Below the pieces are notes generated by a model that searched no databases, was not told where the DNA came from, and worked only from the letters and a program-made list of their open reading frames with translations. A stretch of DNA of 11,587 bases from an uncultured Bacteroidota bacterium (GTDB lineage Bacteria > Bacteroidota > Bacteroidia > B-17B0 > Aurantibacillaceae): positions 1 to 11,587 of the forward strand of contig CAIXZI010000245.1 of assembly GCA_903923915.1 (NCBI GenBank), written 5' to 3'. The translations under genes and the position numbers were made by a program. This document shows, piece by piece, positions 6,413 through 11,587 of this stretch (position 1 is the stretch's first letter; each line of letters begins with the position of its first letter).

Positions 6413-7681
6413 ATGTTAAAGGTATTTAAGTTTGGTGGCGCATCTGTAAAAAACGCCGAAGCTGTAAAAAATGCGGCAGCCATTGTAAAACGCTATCAAA
6501 GCGATAAATTAATAGTAGTGGTTTCTGCTATGGATAAAACCACTAATAAATTAGAACTCTTGGCTGATGCTTATTTTTATGGAAAAGATACGCTACAAGA
6601 AATTTATGACGATTTAAAAACATTTCACTTCGATATTTTAAATTCTTTATTTACTGATAAATCAAATAAAGTATTTGCAGACTTAGAAAACGATTTTGTT
6701 GAGTTGATGTGGGCTATTGAAGATGATCCAAGCTCTACGTTTAGCCATCATTACGATCAGATTGTTAGCATGGGAGAGATTTTTTCAAGTCGAATTGTTT
6801 CTGCCTATTTTAATGAAGCCGGAAGTATTTGTCAGTGGCTTGATGCACGAGGTATCATTCAAACAGACAACACATATACCGAAGGAAAAGTTGATTTTGA
6901 ATTAACACAACAATTAGCCGAAACCAATTTATTACCCCTATTAAAACAACACAGTATTATTTTAACGCAAGGTTTTATTGGCGGCACCAGCGAAAATTTC
7001 ACTACCACTTTAGGAAGAGAGGGCTCTGATTATACCGCAGCTATATTAGCTTACAGCACTAATGCAGAAAGCGTTACCATCTGGAAAGATGTACCCGGCG
7101 TATTAAACGCCGATCCTAAATGGTTTAGCGATACCAAAAAAATTGACGAACTTACGTATCAGGATGCTATTGAATTGGCATATTATGGTGCAACGGTTAT
7201 ACATCCAAAAACAATTAAACCGCTTCAAAATAAAAACATACCTCTTTATGTAAAGTCTTTTATAAGCCCAGAAACAGAAGGCACTATTATTAAAGATAGC
7301 CACAAACAACTGCCTGTTCCATCATTTATTTTTAAGGTAAATCAAATGCTCATTACTATTTCTCCGCGCGATTTTTCGTTTATAGCAGAAGAAAATTTGA
7401 GCAAGATGTTTGCCTTGTTCCATCAACATCATGTAAAAATAAATGTAATGCAATTATCTGCCATTAGTTTTTCAGTTTGTGTAGATATGGACGATAAAAA
7501 AATTAAACCACTCATTAAAATTTTACAAAGCGATTATAAAATTTTATATAACGATGCGCTGGAACTGGTTACCATACGCTATTACGACCAATCTACCATT
7601 GATAGAGTTTGCGTAAATAAAGAAGTTTTGATGGAGCAGAAAAGTAGATACACCGTTCAACTTGTTGTAAGAAACAATTAA
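6413..7681 (+). CDS. lysC: Aspartate kinase (aspartokinase), monofunctional
   Basis: A 422-residue enzyme that phosphorylates L-aspartate to L-aspartyl-4-phosphate, the committed step to lysine/diaminopimelate, methionine, threonine and isoleucine. The amino-acid-kinase domain (1 to about 295) has N-terminal KFGGASV (6-12), the substrate/nucleotide motif TTLGREGSDYTA (198-209), WKDVPGVLNADPK (224-236) and YGATVIHPKTI (258-268). The remainder (about 305-422) is an ACT-type regulatory region (FIFKVNQMLITISPRDFSF ... VKINVMQLSAISFSVCVD), the usual site of feedback inhibition by lysine or threonine. There is no homoserine dehydrogenase domain, and the length is normal for monofunctional enzymes. 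ATG 6413 is the natural start because KFGGAS follows immediately. A strong -7 box lies 5 nt upstream. A DUF4286 gene follows after 11 nt. The enzyme call is secure; lysC as the symbol, rather than another paralogue name, is less so. Confidence 0.93.
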   Translation: MLKVFKFGGASVKNAEAVKNAAAIVKRYQSDKLIVVVSAMDKTTNKLELLADAYFYGKDTLQEIYDDLKTFHFDILNSLFTDKSNKVFADLENDFVELMWAIEDDPSSTFSHHYDQIVSMGEIFSSRIVSAYFNEAGSICQWLDARGIIQTDNTYTEGKVDFELTQQLAETNLLPLLKQHSIILTQGFIGGTSENFTTTLGREGSDYTAAILAYSTNAESVTIWKDVPGVLNADPKWFSDTKKIDELTYQDAIELAYYGATVIHPKTIKPLQNKNIPLYVKSFISPETEGTIIKDSHKQLPVPSFIFKVNQMLITISPRDFSFIAEENLSKMFALFHQHHVKINVMQLSAISFSVCVDMDDKKIKPLIKILQSDYKILYNDALELVTIRYYDQSTIDRVCVNKEVLMEQKSRYTVQLVVRNN

Positions 7682-7692
7682 ATTTCAAAGAA

Positions 7693-7992
7693 ATGTACAT
7701 ATATAACGTAACCATAAATGTTGATAATGCTGCGCACGACGAGTGGTTAAAATGGATGCAGGAGTTTCATATACCCGAAGTAATGAAAACCGGTTGCTTT
7801 ATTGATCAGCGTATGCTTAAAGTTTTAAATGTAGATGATGAAGGCACAACCTATTCTGTACAATATACTTTTTTAAACATGAGTGATATGGAAGAGTACA
7901 AGCAGAAACACGCGCCTGCTTTGCAAAAACAAACGATGGATAAATTCAAAGATAAGTTTGTAGCTTTCCGCACATTATTAGAAATTGTTTAA
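7693..7992 (+). CDS. DUF4286 family protein
   Basis: A small 99-residue cytoplasmic protein without signal peptide or membrane segment. The sequence MYIYNVTINVDNAAHDEWLKWM ... HIPEVMKTGCF ... QYTFLNMSDMEEYKQKHAPAL matches what I know of DUF4286, a family found mainly in Bacteroidota and predicted to adopt a ferredoxin-like alpha/beta fold resembling antibiotic-biosynthesis-monooxygenase or stress-response dimers. Its function is unknown. It starts 11 nt after the aspartate kinase stop, so it is probably in the same transcript. It is followed by a REP-like palindrome and then rsmA; I recall DUF4286 next to rsmA in other Bacteroidota, which would make this a conserved pair, but could not verify it. 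Length is normal and the gene looks intact. Confidence 0.82.
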   Translation: MYIYNVTINVDNAAHDEWLKWMQEFHIPEVMKTGCFIDQRMLKVLNVDDEGTTYSVQYTFLNMSDMEEYKQKHAPALQKQTMDKFKDKFVAFRTLLEIV

Positions 7993-8016
7993 TAACTTAG
8001 TGAATCTTCGCACATC

Positions 8017-8067
8017 CTTCGACAAGCTCAGGATGACCCGCGCGTTGTCAGTCTGAGCCTGTCGAAG
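8017..8067. repeat. REP-like imperfect palindrome between DUF4286 gene and rsmA
   Basis: CTTCGACAAGCTCAG (8017-8031) is complementary to CTGAGCCTGTCGAAG (8053-8067) with one mismatch. A second short pairing, TGAC/GTCA (8034-8037 with 8047-8050), closes a CG-rich loop. The words CTTCGACAAGCTCAGGATGAC and its partner GTCAGTCTGAGCCTGTCGAAG belong to a widely dispersed intergenic repeat that I recognise from many bacterial genomes; repeats of this kind are often mobilised by REP-associated tyrosine transposases. No transposase gene lies in this window. The palindrome ends 19 nt before the rsmA start, so it may affect rsmA expression. Confidence 0.75.
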
Positions 8068-8086
8068 ACTTCTATAAAAAAATATT

Positions 8087-8857
8087 ATGCAATACGTTAA
8101 AGCAAAAAAACATTTAGGGCAACACTTTTTAAAGAACGAAGAAATTGCTAAAAACATTGTAGATGCTTTGTTGCAAAGTACAAATTTACCTTTGCTTGAA
8201 ATAGGCCCCGGTACTGGTGTTTTAACCAAACACTTAATTGAAAAAGAAAAATTCTTTGCTGTTGATATTGATACAGAGTCTATTGAATACTTAAAAAAAG
8301 TATATCCAAAGCACGAAGCCAAAATTTTGTATGGCGATTTTTTAAAGATGAGCATGGATAATTTGTTTCCTGAACACTTTGCCATTATTGGAAATTTCCC
8401 TTACAACATTTCTTCGCAAATAATGTTTAAAGTGCTTGATTACCGAAACAAAATAGACGTTGTAGTTGGTATGTTTCAAAAAGAAGTAGCAGAACGTATG
8501 GCTGAAAAGCCGGGCACAAAAACATACGGCATACTAAGTGTTTTATTGCAAGCTTTTTATGATATTGAATATTTATTTACTGTTGAGCCTAATGCCTTTA
8601 ATCCGCCTCCTAAAGTAAAATCGGCAGTGATACGTTTAACGCGCAACCGAACCGAAAAGTTAGATTGCGACGAAAAACTGTTTAAAGCCATTGTAAAATC
8701 TACTTTTAATCAGCGTCGTAAAATGGTGCGCAATGGTGTAAAATCTTTTATAAAAGATGAAAGCATTATGAGCCACAAATTTTTTACTATGCGCCCTGAA
8801 CAATTAAGTGTTGCGCAGTTTGTAGAGCTTACACAAATAATTGAGAAACAATTGTAA
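8087..8857 (+). CDS. rsmA: 16S rRNA (adenine1518-N6/adenine1519-N6)-dimethyltransferase
   Basis: A 256-residue RsmA/KsgA enzyme that uses S-adenosylmethionine to dimethylate two adjacent adenosines near the 3' end of 16S rRNA, a late step and checkpoint in 30S assembly. Visible motifs are KKHLGQHFL (7-15), the SAM-binding LEIGPGTG (37-44), the acidic FFAVDID (56-62), the catalytic NFPYNISS (103-110, a variant of NLPYNISS), FNPPPKV (171-177), FNQRRKM (207-213) and RPEQLS (236-241). Length is typical. ATG 8087 is chosen because the conserved QHFL block follows at the expected distance. It sits downstream of a REP-like palindrome and faces the VOC-family gene convergently, with a structured 89-nt repeat between them. 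Loss of such enzymes gives kasugamycin resistance in other bacteria. Confidence 0.97.
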   Translation: MQYVKAKKHLGQHFLKNEEIAKNIVDALLQSTNLPLLEIGPGTGVLTKHLIEKEKFFAVDIDTESIEYLKKVYPKHEAKILYGDFLKMSMDNLFPEHFAIIGNFPYNISSQIMFKVLDYRNKIDVVVGMFQKEVAERMAEKPGTKTYGILSVLLQAFYDIEYLFTVEPNAFNPPPKVKSAVIRLTRNRTEKLDCDEKLFKAIVKSTFNQRRKMVRNGVKSFIKDESIMSHKFFTMRPEQLSVAQFVELTQIIEKQL

Positions 8858-8861
8858 TTTC

Positions 8862-8950
8862 TGGGCGTTCCGTTGGATTACCAACGTCGGGCTTTGCGCG
8901 CCAATCTTTGTTGATTACAACAAAGGATTTCTGCTTCAATCCCTAACGCA
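8862..8950 (-). repeat. 89-nt structured element, copy A (sense to the VOC gene 3' end)
   Basis: Read on the minus strand, this begins TGCGTTAGGGATTGAAGC and ends GGAACGCCCA. It aligns over its full 89 nt with the copy at 10406-10494. Possible pairings: outer GCGTT/AACGC (8945-8949 with 8865-8869), GGATT/AATCC, an 8-bp hairpin at 8906-8925 (CTTTGTTG-TAAT-CAACAAAG) and a 6-bp hairpin at 8871-8886 (CGTTGG-TAAT-CCAACG). The other copy keeps both hairpins with different bases. It starts 9 nt after the VOC gene stop on that gene's strand and lies between convergent genes. It may be a 3'-UTR RNA, a terminator or a mobile REP-type element. Confidence 0.8.
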
Positions 8951-8959
8951 AAAAGATTG

Positions 8960-9382
8960 CTAAGCTTTCAGTAAAGTTTCTATATCAAACTTTTTCATGT
9001 GTTGAAAGGCCTTAAACACTCTTGGTGCCCTTTCCGGATCTGTCATTAATTTACCAAGTATAGCAGGTACTATTTGCCAAGAAACGCTGTACTTATCTTT
9101 AAGCCAGCCGCAATTACTTTCTTTGCCGCCCTCTGTTAGTTTATTCCAGTAGTTGTCTATTTCTTCCTGAGTTTCGCATTCAACTACAAATGATACTGCT
9201 TCGTTAAATGTAAAATGTGGTCCGCCATTTAAGCCCATAAACATAGTGCCATTTAATTGAAATTGTACAACCATAGGTGTATCAACAACAATTTTTGAAT
9301 TTTTAAATACGCTGCAATAAAATTCTGCAGCTTCTTTTGCTTGTCCGTTAAACCAAAGGCAAGAATAAATAGGTTTTGTCAT
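8960..9382 (-). CDS. VOC-family protein (PhnB / '3-demethylubiquinone methyltransferase-like' domain)
   Basis: A 140-residue cytoplasmic protein of the vicinal-oxygen-chelate (glyoxalase/bleomycin-resistance) fold, in the subgroup often labelled 3-demethylubiquinone-9 3-methyltransferase-like or PhnB. Typical features are IYSCLWFNGQAKEAAEFYCSVF at the N-terminus, the central strand TMFMGLNGGPHFTF, VSFVVECETQEEIDNYW, GGKESNCGWLKDKYSVSWQI, and the C-terminal LMTDPERAPRVFKAFQHMKKFDI. The methyltransferase label is historical and should not be read as activity; members generally lack a proven reaction. It is a single gene, convergent with rsmA and divergent from the T9SS cargo gene, with about 160 nt upstream that can hold its own promoter. 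The structured 89-nt element lies just after its stop. Length is normal and the gene looks intact. Substrate unknown. Confidence 0.88.
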   Translation of the reverse strand: MTKPIYSCLWFNGQAKEAAEFYCSVFKNSKIVVDTPMVVQFQLNGTMFMGLNGGPHFTFNEAVSFVVECETQEEIDNYWNKLTEGGKESNCGWLKDKYSVSWQIVPAILGKLMTDPERAPRVFKAFQHMKKFDIETLLKA

Positions 9383-9400
9383 CTGGATTTGAAATTTTAG

Positions 9401-9408
9401 CTAAAATA
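9401..9408 (-). promoter_or_regulatory. Possible -7 box for the VOC gene
   Basis: On the minus strand this reads TATTTTAG, one mismatch from TAnnTTTG, 18 nt upstream of the VOC start codon. It lies in the divergent spacer 9383-9543. AT-rich DNA yields such near-matches by chance, so support is weak. Confidence 0.25.
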
Positions 9409-9531
9409 GTATTTTCTTTTTCGTTACGAAACAGAAACAAATAGCTAAGGCAAAACGATTTACTCCATACTACTGCTTGTTTTGGATGGCAATGTGTTTT
9501 TCAACAGAAAATTAATTTGTAAAAATTATAT

Positions 9532-9539
9532 TAACTTAG
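9532..9539 (+). promoter_or_regulatory. Possible -7 box for the T9SS cargo gene
   Basis: TAACTTAG, one mismatch from TAnnTTTG, ends 4 nt before ATG 9544. The spacing resembles the better box in front of the aspartate kinase gene and would again imply a leaderless or very short leader. No -33 element at proper distance was seen. Confidence 0.3.
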
Positions 9540-9543
9540 CTAT

Positions 9544-10413
9544 ATGAATAAATTATTACTCCTTTTCTTTTTGCTGGCTCTATACAATACCAAAATGTAT
9601 TGTCAGAGTGTTTTAACAACAAGGGAGGTCTATAATTTTAATATTAGTGACGAATTTCAATATCGATCACACTCTTCATTGGCCAATCCTCCGTATGGCA
9701 TGCCTCCAAATGCGCAGAGATATAAAATTATAGGCAAACGTTATTCAACTAATAATGATACTGTTTTTTACCATCGTTATTACTCCAATTATAGCTCAAC
9801 GTTAGTAGCACCTTATTATACTTATTCTTTTTCTACGGGTTATGATTCTATATTTTATACTCAACTATCAGACACGCTTAAAAATTTATACAGTATTACT
9901 ACGGATAGTTGTAGTTGGATAAAAGACACTTTATACCTTTCTTTTTGTGGCGCGCTTATGTGTGAGACTAATACTTGCACTGCTTGTTGTTTTGAAGGGC
10001 AACAAAGTGATTACATTTATGGTAAAGGTTTAGGAGAAATAAAGTTTCAATATACTGATGCAACAAATGCTACAGATTATGGGATAGATTTGTTTTATTA
10101 TAAAAAAGGCAGCATAACATGTGGGATACCTGATACTTTAACTATGCAACCCACGGGGGTAAAACCGTTTGCAATATCTAATGAGCAAATAATTATTTAC
10201 CCCAACCCTAATAATGGCTTTTTTAATATAGAAACAAGTGGCGATACAAAACAAATTGCACAAATTTATGATGTAAATAGTAAATTAGTTTTGAGCCAAA
10301 TTGTAAACAATAAAACAACTATTGACGCTACAGTTTTAAATGAAGGTATTTATAATGTAAGTATTATAGGTACTGAGAGCGTTATAAATAAAAGGCTGGT
10401 TATTGTGCGTTAG
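9544..10413 (+). CDS. Secreted protein with T9SS type A C-terminal sorting domain
   Basis: A 289-residue exported protein of unknown function. Residues 1-20 form a Sec signal (MNKLLLLFFLLALYNTKMYC, cleavage near C|QS). The central part (about 25-205) is Tyr/Ser/Thr-rich, probably beta-structured, and resembles no family I can name. It contains a cysteine cluster with spacing C-x11-C-x4-C-x4-C-x2-CC (Cys123, 135, 140, 145, 148, 149) plus Cys193, suggesting disulfides or a small knot. Residues about 214-289 are a type A T9SS sorting domain: IIIYPNPNNGFFNIE, QIAQIYDVNSKLVLSQ, LNEGIYNVSIIG, and terminal INKRLVIVR. This directs transport through the T9SS outer-membrane translocon, usually with removal of the domain and attachment to surface lipopolysaccharide or release. 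The last Arg codon and the stop lie within the 89-nt repeat. The sorting domain is secure; the role of the cargo is unknown. Confidence 0.88.
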   Translation: MNKLLLLFFLLALYNTKMYCQSVLTTREVYNFNISDEFQYRSHSSLANPPYGMPPNAQRYKIIGKRYSTNNDTVFYHRYYSNYSSTLVAPYYTYSFSTGYDSIFYTQLSDTLKNLYSITTDSCSWIKDTLYLSFCGALMCETNTCTACCFEGQQSDYIYGKGLGEIKFQYTDATNATDYGIDLFYYKKGSITCGIPDTLTMQPTGVKPFAISNEQIIIYPNPNNGFFNIETSGDTKQIAQIYDVNSKLVLSQIVNNKTTIDATVLNEGIYNVSIIGTESVINKRLVIVR

Positions 10414-10494
10414 GGATTGTAGCGAAAATCCTTTTATTGTAATCAATAAAATATTGAAGCGTAAAGCCCGCCGCTGTAACCAGCGGAACGCCCA
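10406..10494 (+). repeat. 89-nt structured element, copy B (overlaps the T9SS cargo stop codon)
   Basis: It begins TGCGTTAGGGATTGTAGC and ends GGAACGCCCA, the same length and layout as the reverse-strand copy at 8862-8950. The hairpins are TTTTATTG-TAAT-CAATAAAA (10432-10451) and CCGCTG-TAAC-CAGCGG (10471-10486), with outer GCGTT (10407-10411) against AACGC (10487-10491). Compared with copy A, at least three base pairs change on both sides of a stem. The TAG stop of the upstream gene is part of the conserved GCGTTAGGG block. It lies between convergent genes, sense to the upstream one. Confidence 0.8.
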
Positions 10495-10510
10495 AAAATA
10501 AAGAATGAGA

Positions 10511-10530
10511 TTGCCGAGATTCTCTCGCAA
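10511..10530. repeat. Short REP-like hairpin between convergent genes
   Basis: TTGCCGAGA pairs with TCTCGCAA (one bulged C, loop of 3 nt). The surrounding words GAGATTGC and CTCGCAAGGAC resemble another common bacterial intergenic repeat ending in CGCAATGAC. It lies 10 nt from the hydrolase stop and could act as a transcript-end structure for either convergent gene. No U-tract is evident. Confidence 0.45.
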
Positions 10531-10539
10531 GGACAACAG

Positions 10540-11376
10540 CTACAATTTCTTATAAGGCGCAAATGATTTTCTAAAGAAACGTTTTAACTGTTTAATACAA
10601 ATTTCTGGTTCTTCTAAAAAGCCCATGTGTCCTGCTTTTTCAAGCAATAAAACATCTTTATGTTTTGCAATTTCTGCCTGATCTAATAAAGATTGCATGG
10701 GCAATAAATTATCGTACTTGCCAATAATAAATAAAACAGGATAGTTTGCAAAGTGCAATACCACATCTCGACTCGGGCGATTCTTCATTCCTTCAAGCGC
10801 AGCTATAATGCCACGTTTAGATGTTTTACGTGCAATTTGTTGTGTAACTAATATTTCTTTTTTAAGGTGTTTTAATTGATGCGTATTAAAAAGATTATTG
10901 ATGGTTGCCCTTACATAAATATCGTGGTTGTTTTTTACTATTCTAATTGCCTGATTGCGGTCGCGTTTTTTTTGCTCGCTATCGGCATACGAAGTTGAAT
11001 GAAACAAACACAAGCCTCTTACAAAATCTGGAAACAATTCTGCAAAAGCTAAACTGGCATATCCACCCATGCTGTGTCCAATAAGCACATATTTTTTTAG
11101 TCGCAAATTATCCACAACAGCTTTAACGGCCTGCGCCATTAACTCCATGCTATGCACGTAACCGAAACAATCGCTTTGTCCGTGGCCGGGCAACTCAATA
11201 CAAATAACTTTAAACTGTTTTGCAAGTGCATTTTTTGTTGTTTCCCAACTTTTAGATGACCCTAAAAAACCATGCAACAATACCACTGCCCTACCCTTTC
11301 CGCTAACGGTATAAGCAATTTTGGCTTGCTTAAAATTTGCAAATTGATAATCTAACTTTGTTTTCAAGATTAACAA
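10540..11376 (-). CDS. Alpha/beta-fold hydrolase
   Basis: A cytoplasmic-looking protein of 278 residues (275 if the second TTG is used) with the alpha/beta-hydrolase layout. LLHGFLGS (33-40) forms the oxyanion strand-turn, GHSMGGY (100-106) is the nucleophile elbow with Ser102, GKYDNLLP (219-226) carries the acid Asp222, and AGHMGFLEEP (248-257) carries His250. ELPGHGQSD (61-69) is typical of the esterase, lipase or MenH-like branches; the substrate cannot be told. There is no signal peptide. No in-frame ATG exists upstream of the catalytic core: the first internal ATG (residue 77) would remove the oxyanion strand. The start must therefore be a TTG, at 11376 or 11367. A -7 box overlapping the first TTG favours 11367, and the longer frame is given here. 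It is divergent from ssb and convergent with the T9SS cargo gene. Confidence 0.87.
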   Translation of the reverse strand: MLILKTKLDYQFANFKQAKIAYTVSGKGRAVVLLHGFLGSSKSWETTKNALAKQFKVICIELPGHGQSDCFGYVHSMELMAQAVKAVVDNLRLKKYVLIGHSMGGYASLAFAELFPDFVRGLCLFHSTSYADSEQKKRDRNQAIRIVKNNHDIYVRATINNLFNTHQLKHLKKEILVTQQIARKTSKRGIIAALEGMKNRPSRDVVLHFANYPVLFIIGKYDNLLPMQSLLDQAEIAKHKDVLLLEKAGHMGFLEEPEICIKQLKRFFRKSFAPYKKL

Positions 11377-11381
11377 AAATA
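11374..11381 (-). promoter_or_regulatory. -7 box TATTTTTG overlapping the first TTG of the hydrolase gene
   Basis: On the minus strand this reads TATTTTTG, an exact TAnnTTTG match, and its final TTG is the outermost candidate start codon. Six bases later (TTAATC) comes a second in-frame TTG at 11367. The spacing resembles that in front of the aspartate kinase gene. If the box is used, the mRNA begins near 11369-11367 and translation must start at the second TTG. Confidence 0.4.
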
Positions 11382-11400
11382 AGCATTTGTAAAAATAAAA

Positions 11401-11430
11401 GCCACAGATTGCGCAGATTTACACAGATAT
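11401..11430. repeat. CACAGATT-type short direct repeats in the hydrolase-ssb spacer
   Basis: GCCACAGATT, GCGCAGATTT and ACACAGATAT stand in tandem, three imperfect 10-bp units sharing CAGAT at a fixed 10-bp spacing, about one helical turn. I recognise 'CCACAGATT...CACAGATT' as a dispersed intergenic repeat in many genomes. It lies in the divergent spacer upstream of both genes, so a binding-site role is possible but unproven. The rest of 11431-11534 shows only AT-rich sequence. Confidence 0.5.
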
Positions 11431-11534
11431 GTATAAACAGAAGTAAGCTTTAGTAAATTACAACTGAAAGAGATTAAATTTTTACATTTACAGAATTCGC
11501 TTTTTAATTATAATTTTTAATTTTTGACTTAAAT

Positions 11535-11587
11535 ATGGCTGGCGTAAACAAAGTGATATTGGTGGGCAATTTGGGTAAAGACCCCGA
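11535..11587 (+). CDS. ssb: Single-stranded DNA-binding protein (3' truncated by window edge)
   Basis: Only 17 codons are visible: MAGVNKVILVGNLGKDP, the signature N-terminus of bacterial SSB, beginning the first OB-fold strands (VNKVILVGNLGKDP is close to invariant). SSB binds and protects single-stranded DNA during replication, recombination and repair. The ATG at 11535 is preceded by AT-rich DNA (TTTTTGACTTAAAT) that may hold its promoter. It is transcribed away from the hydrolase. In several Bacteroidota ssb is followed by gldE, so the next bases beyond the window may return to gliding/T9SS genes; this is expectation, not observation. Confidence 0.9.
   Translation, partial: MAGVNKVILVGNLGKDP

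Noticed and set aside
7978..8385. Minus-strand open frame of 135 codons covering the start of rsmA and the REP-like palindrome.
   Set aside because: It is antisense to the well-supported rsmA, passes through the palindrome and shows no family features.
8862..8950. The 89-nt element as a tRNA, because it has an outer stem and several hairpins.
   Set aside because: It has no CCA-type acceptor, no TTCGA-like T loop and no anticodon arm with proper loop length. Its loops are TAAT tetraloops.
10336..10536. Minus-strand frame of 66 codons across the second 89-nt element.
   Set aside because: It is explained by the antisense of the cargo sorting domain plus the repeat, with no protein-like features.
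11511..11534. A -7 box before ssb in TTAATTTTTGACTT.
   Set aside because: The spacing between TA and TTTG is off by one base from TAnnTTTG, and AT-rich near-matches are frequent, so it is not listed as a promoter.
1..11587. A defence system, prophage, CRISPR array or other mobile gene cassette.
   Set aside because: All full-length genes are assigned to envelope, biosynthesis or rRNA-modification families or to single hypothetical proteins. No nuclease-effector pair, integrase, transposase or regular repeat-spacer array is visible.

Overview
The window is about 11.6 kb of AT-rich bacterial DNA, almost certainly from a member of the Bacteroidota. The evidence is a type IX secretion system (T9SS) plug protein, a secreted protein with a T9SS type A C-terminal sorting domain, a GIN-domain lipoprotein, a DUF4286 protein, A-rich translation start regions without Shine-Dalgarno sites, and TAnnTTTG-type -7 promoter boxes. 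The genus cannot be fixed from the sequence. Most of the window is chromosomal housekeeping and envelope biology. I see no transposase, phage gene, CRISPR array, defence cassette, tRNA or rRNA.

Positions 1-6173 look like one long plus-strand operon with gaps of at most 18 nt and two 1-nt overlaps. It holds the 3' part of a DHH/DHHA1 nanoRNase (NrnA-like), three lipoprotein FKBP-type prolyl isomerases (the first GldI-like), a cyclophilin-FKBP fusion, a GIN-domain lipoprotein and the T9SS plug protein. Four consecutive envelope prolyl isomerases upstream of a secretion-channel component suggest a module for folding or quality control of outer-membrane and secreted proteins. The operon ends in a GC-rich inverted-repeat element and a perfect stem-loop (6231-6348).

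Positions 6400-8857 carry a second plus-strand block: aspartate kinase preceded by a promoter that implies a leaderless or near-leaderless mRNA, a DUF4286 protein, a REP-like palindrome, and rsmA (16S rRNA dimethyltransferase). Two convergent gene pairs follow: rsmA against a VOC-family protein, and a T9SS cargo protein against an alpha/beta hydrolase. Each pair is separated by a copy of the same 89-nt element. The window ends in the first 17 codons of ssb, divergent from the hydrolase.

The least ordinary content is the intergenic DNA. The two 89-nt copies lie in opposite orientation, each sense to the 3' end of a gene. They fold into the same multi-hairpin structure with compensatory base changes, which points to a structured RNA or a folded mobile repeat. 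Other items of note are the graded loss of active-site residues along the FKBP series, an out-of-frame heptamer repeat in one lipoprotein signal peptide, and a repeat copy that supplies the stop codon of the T9SS cargo gene.
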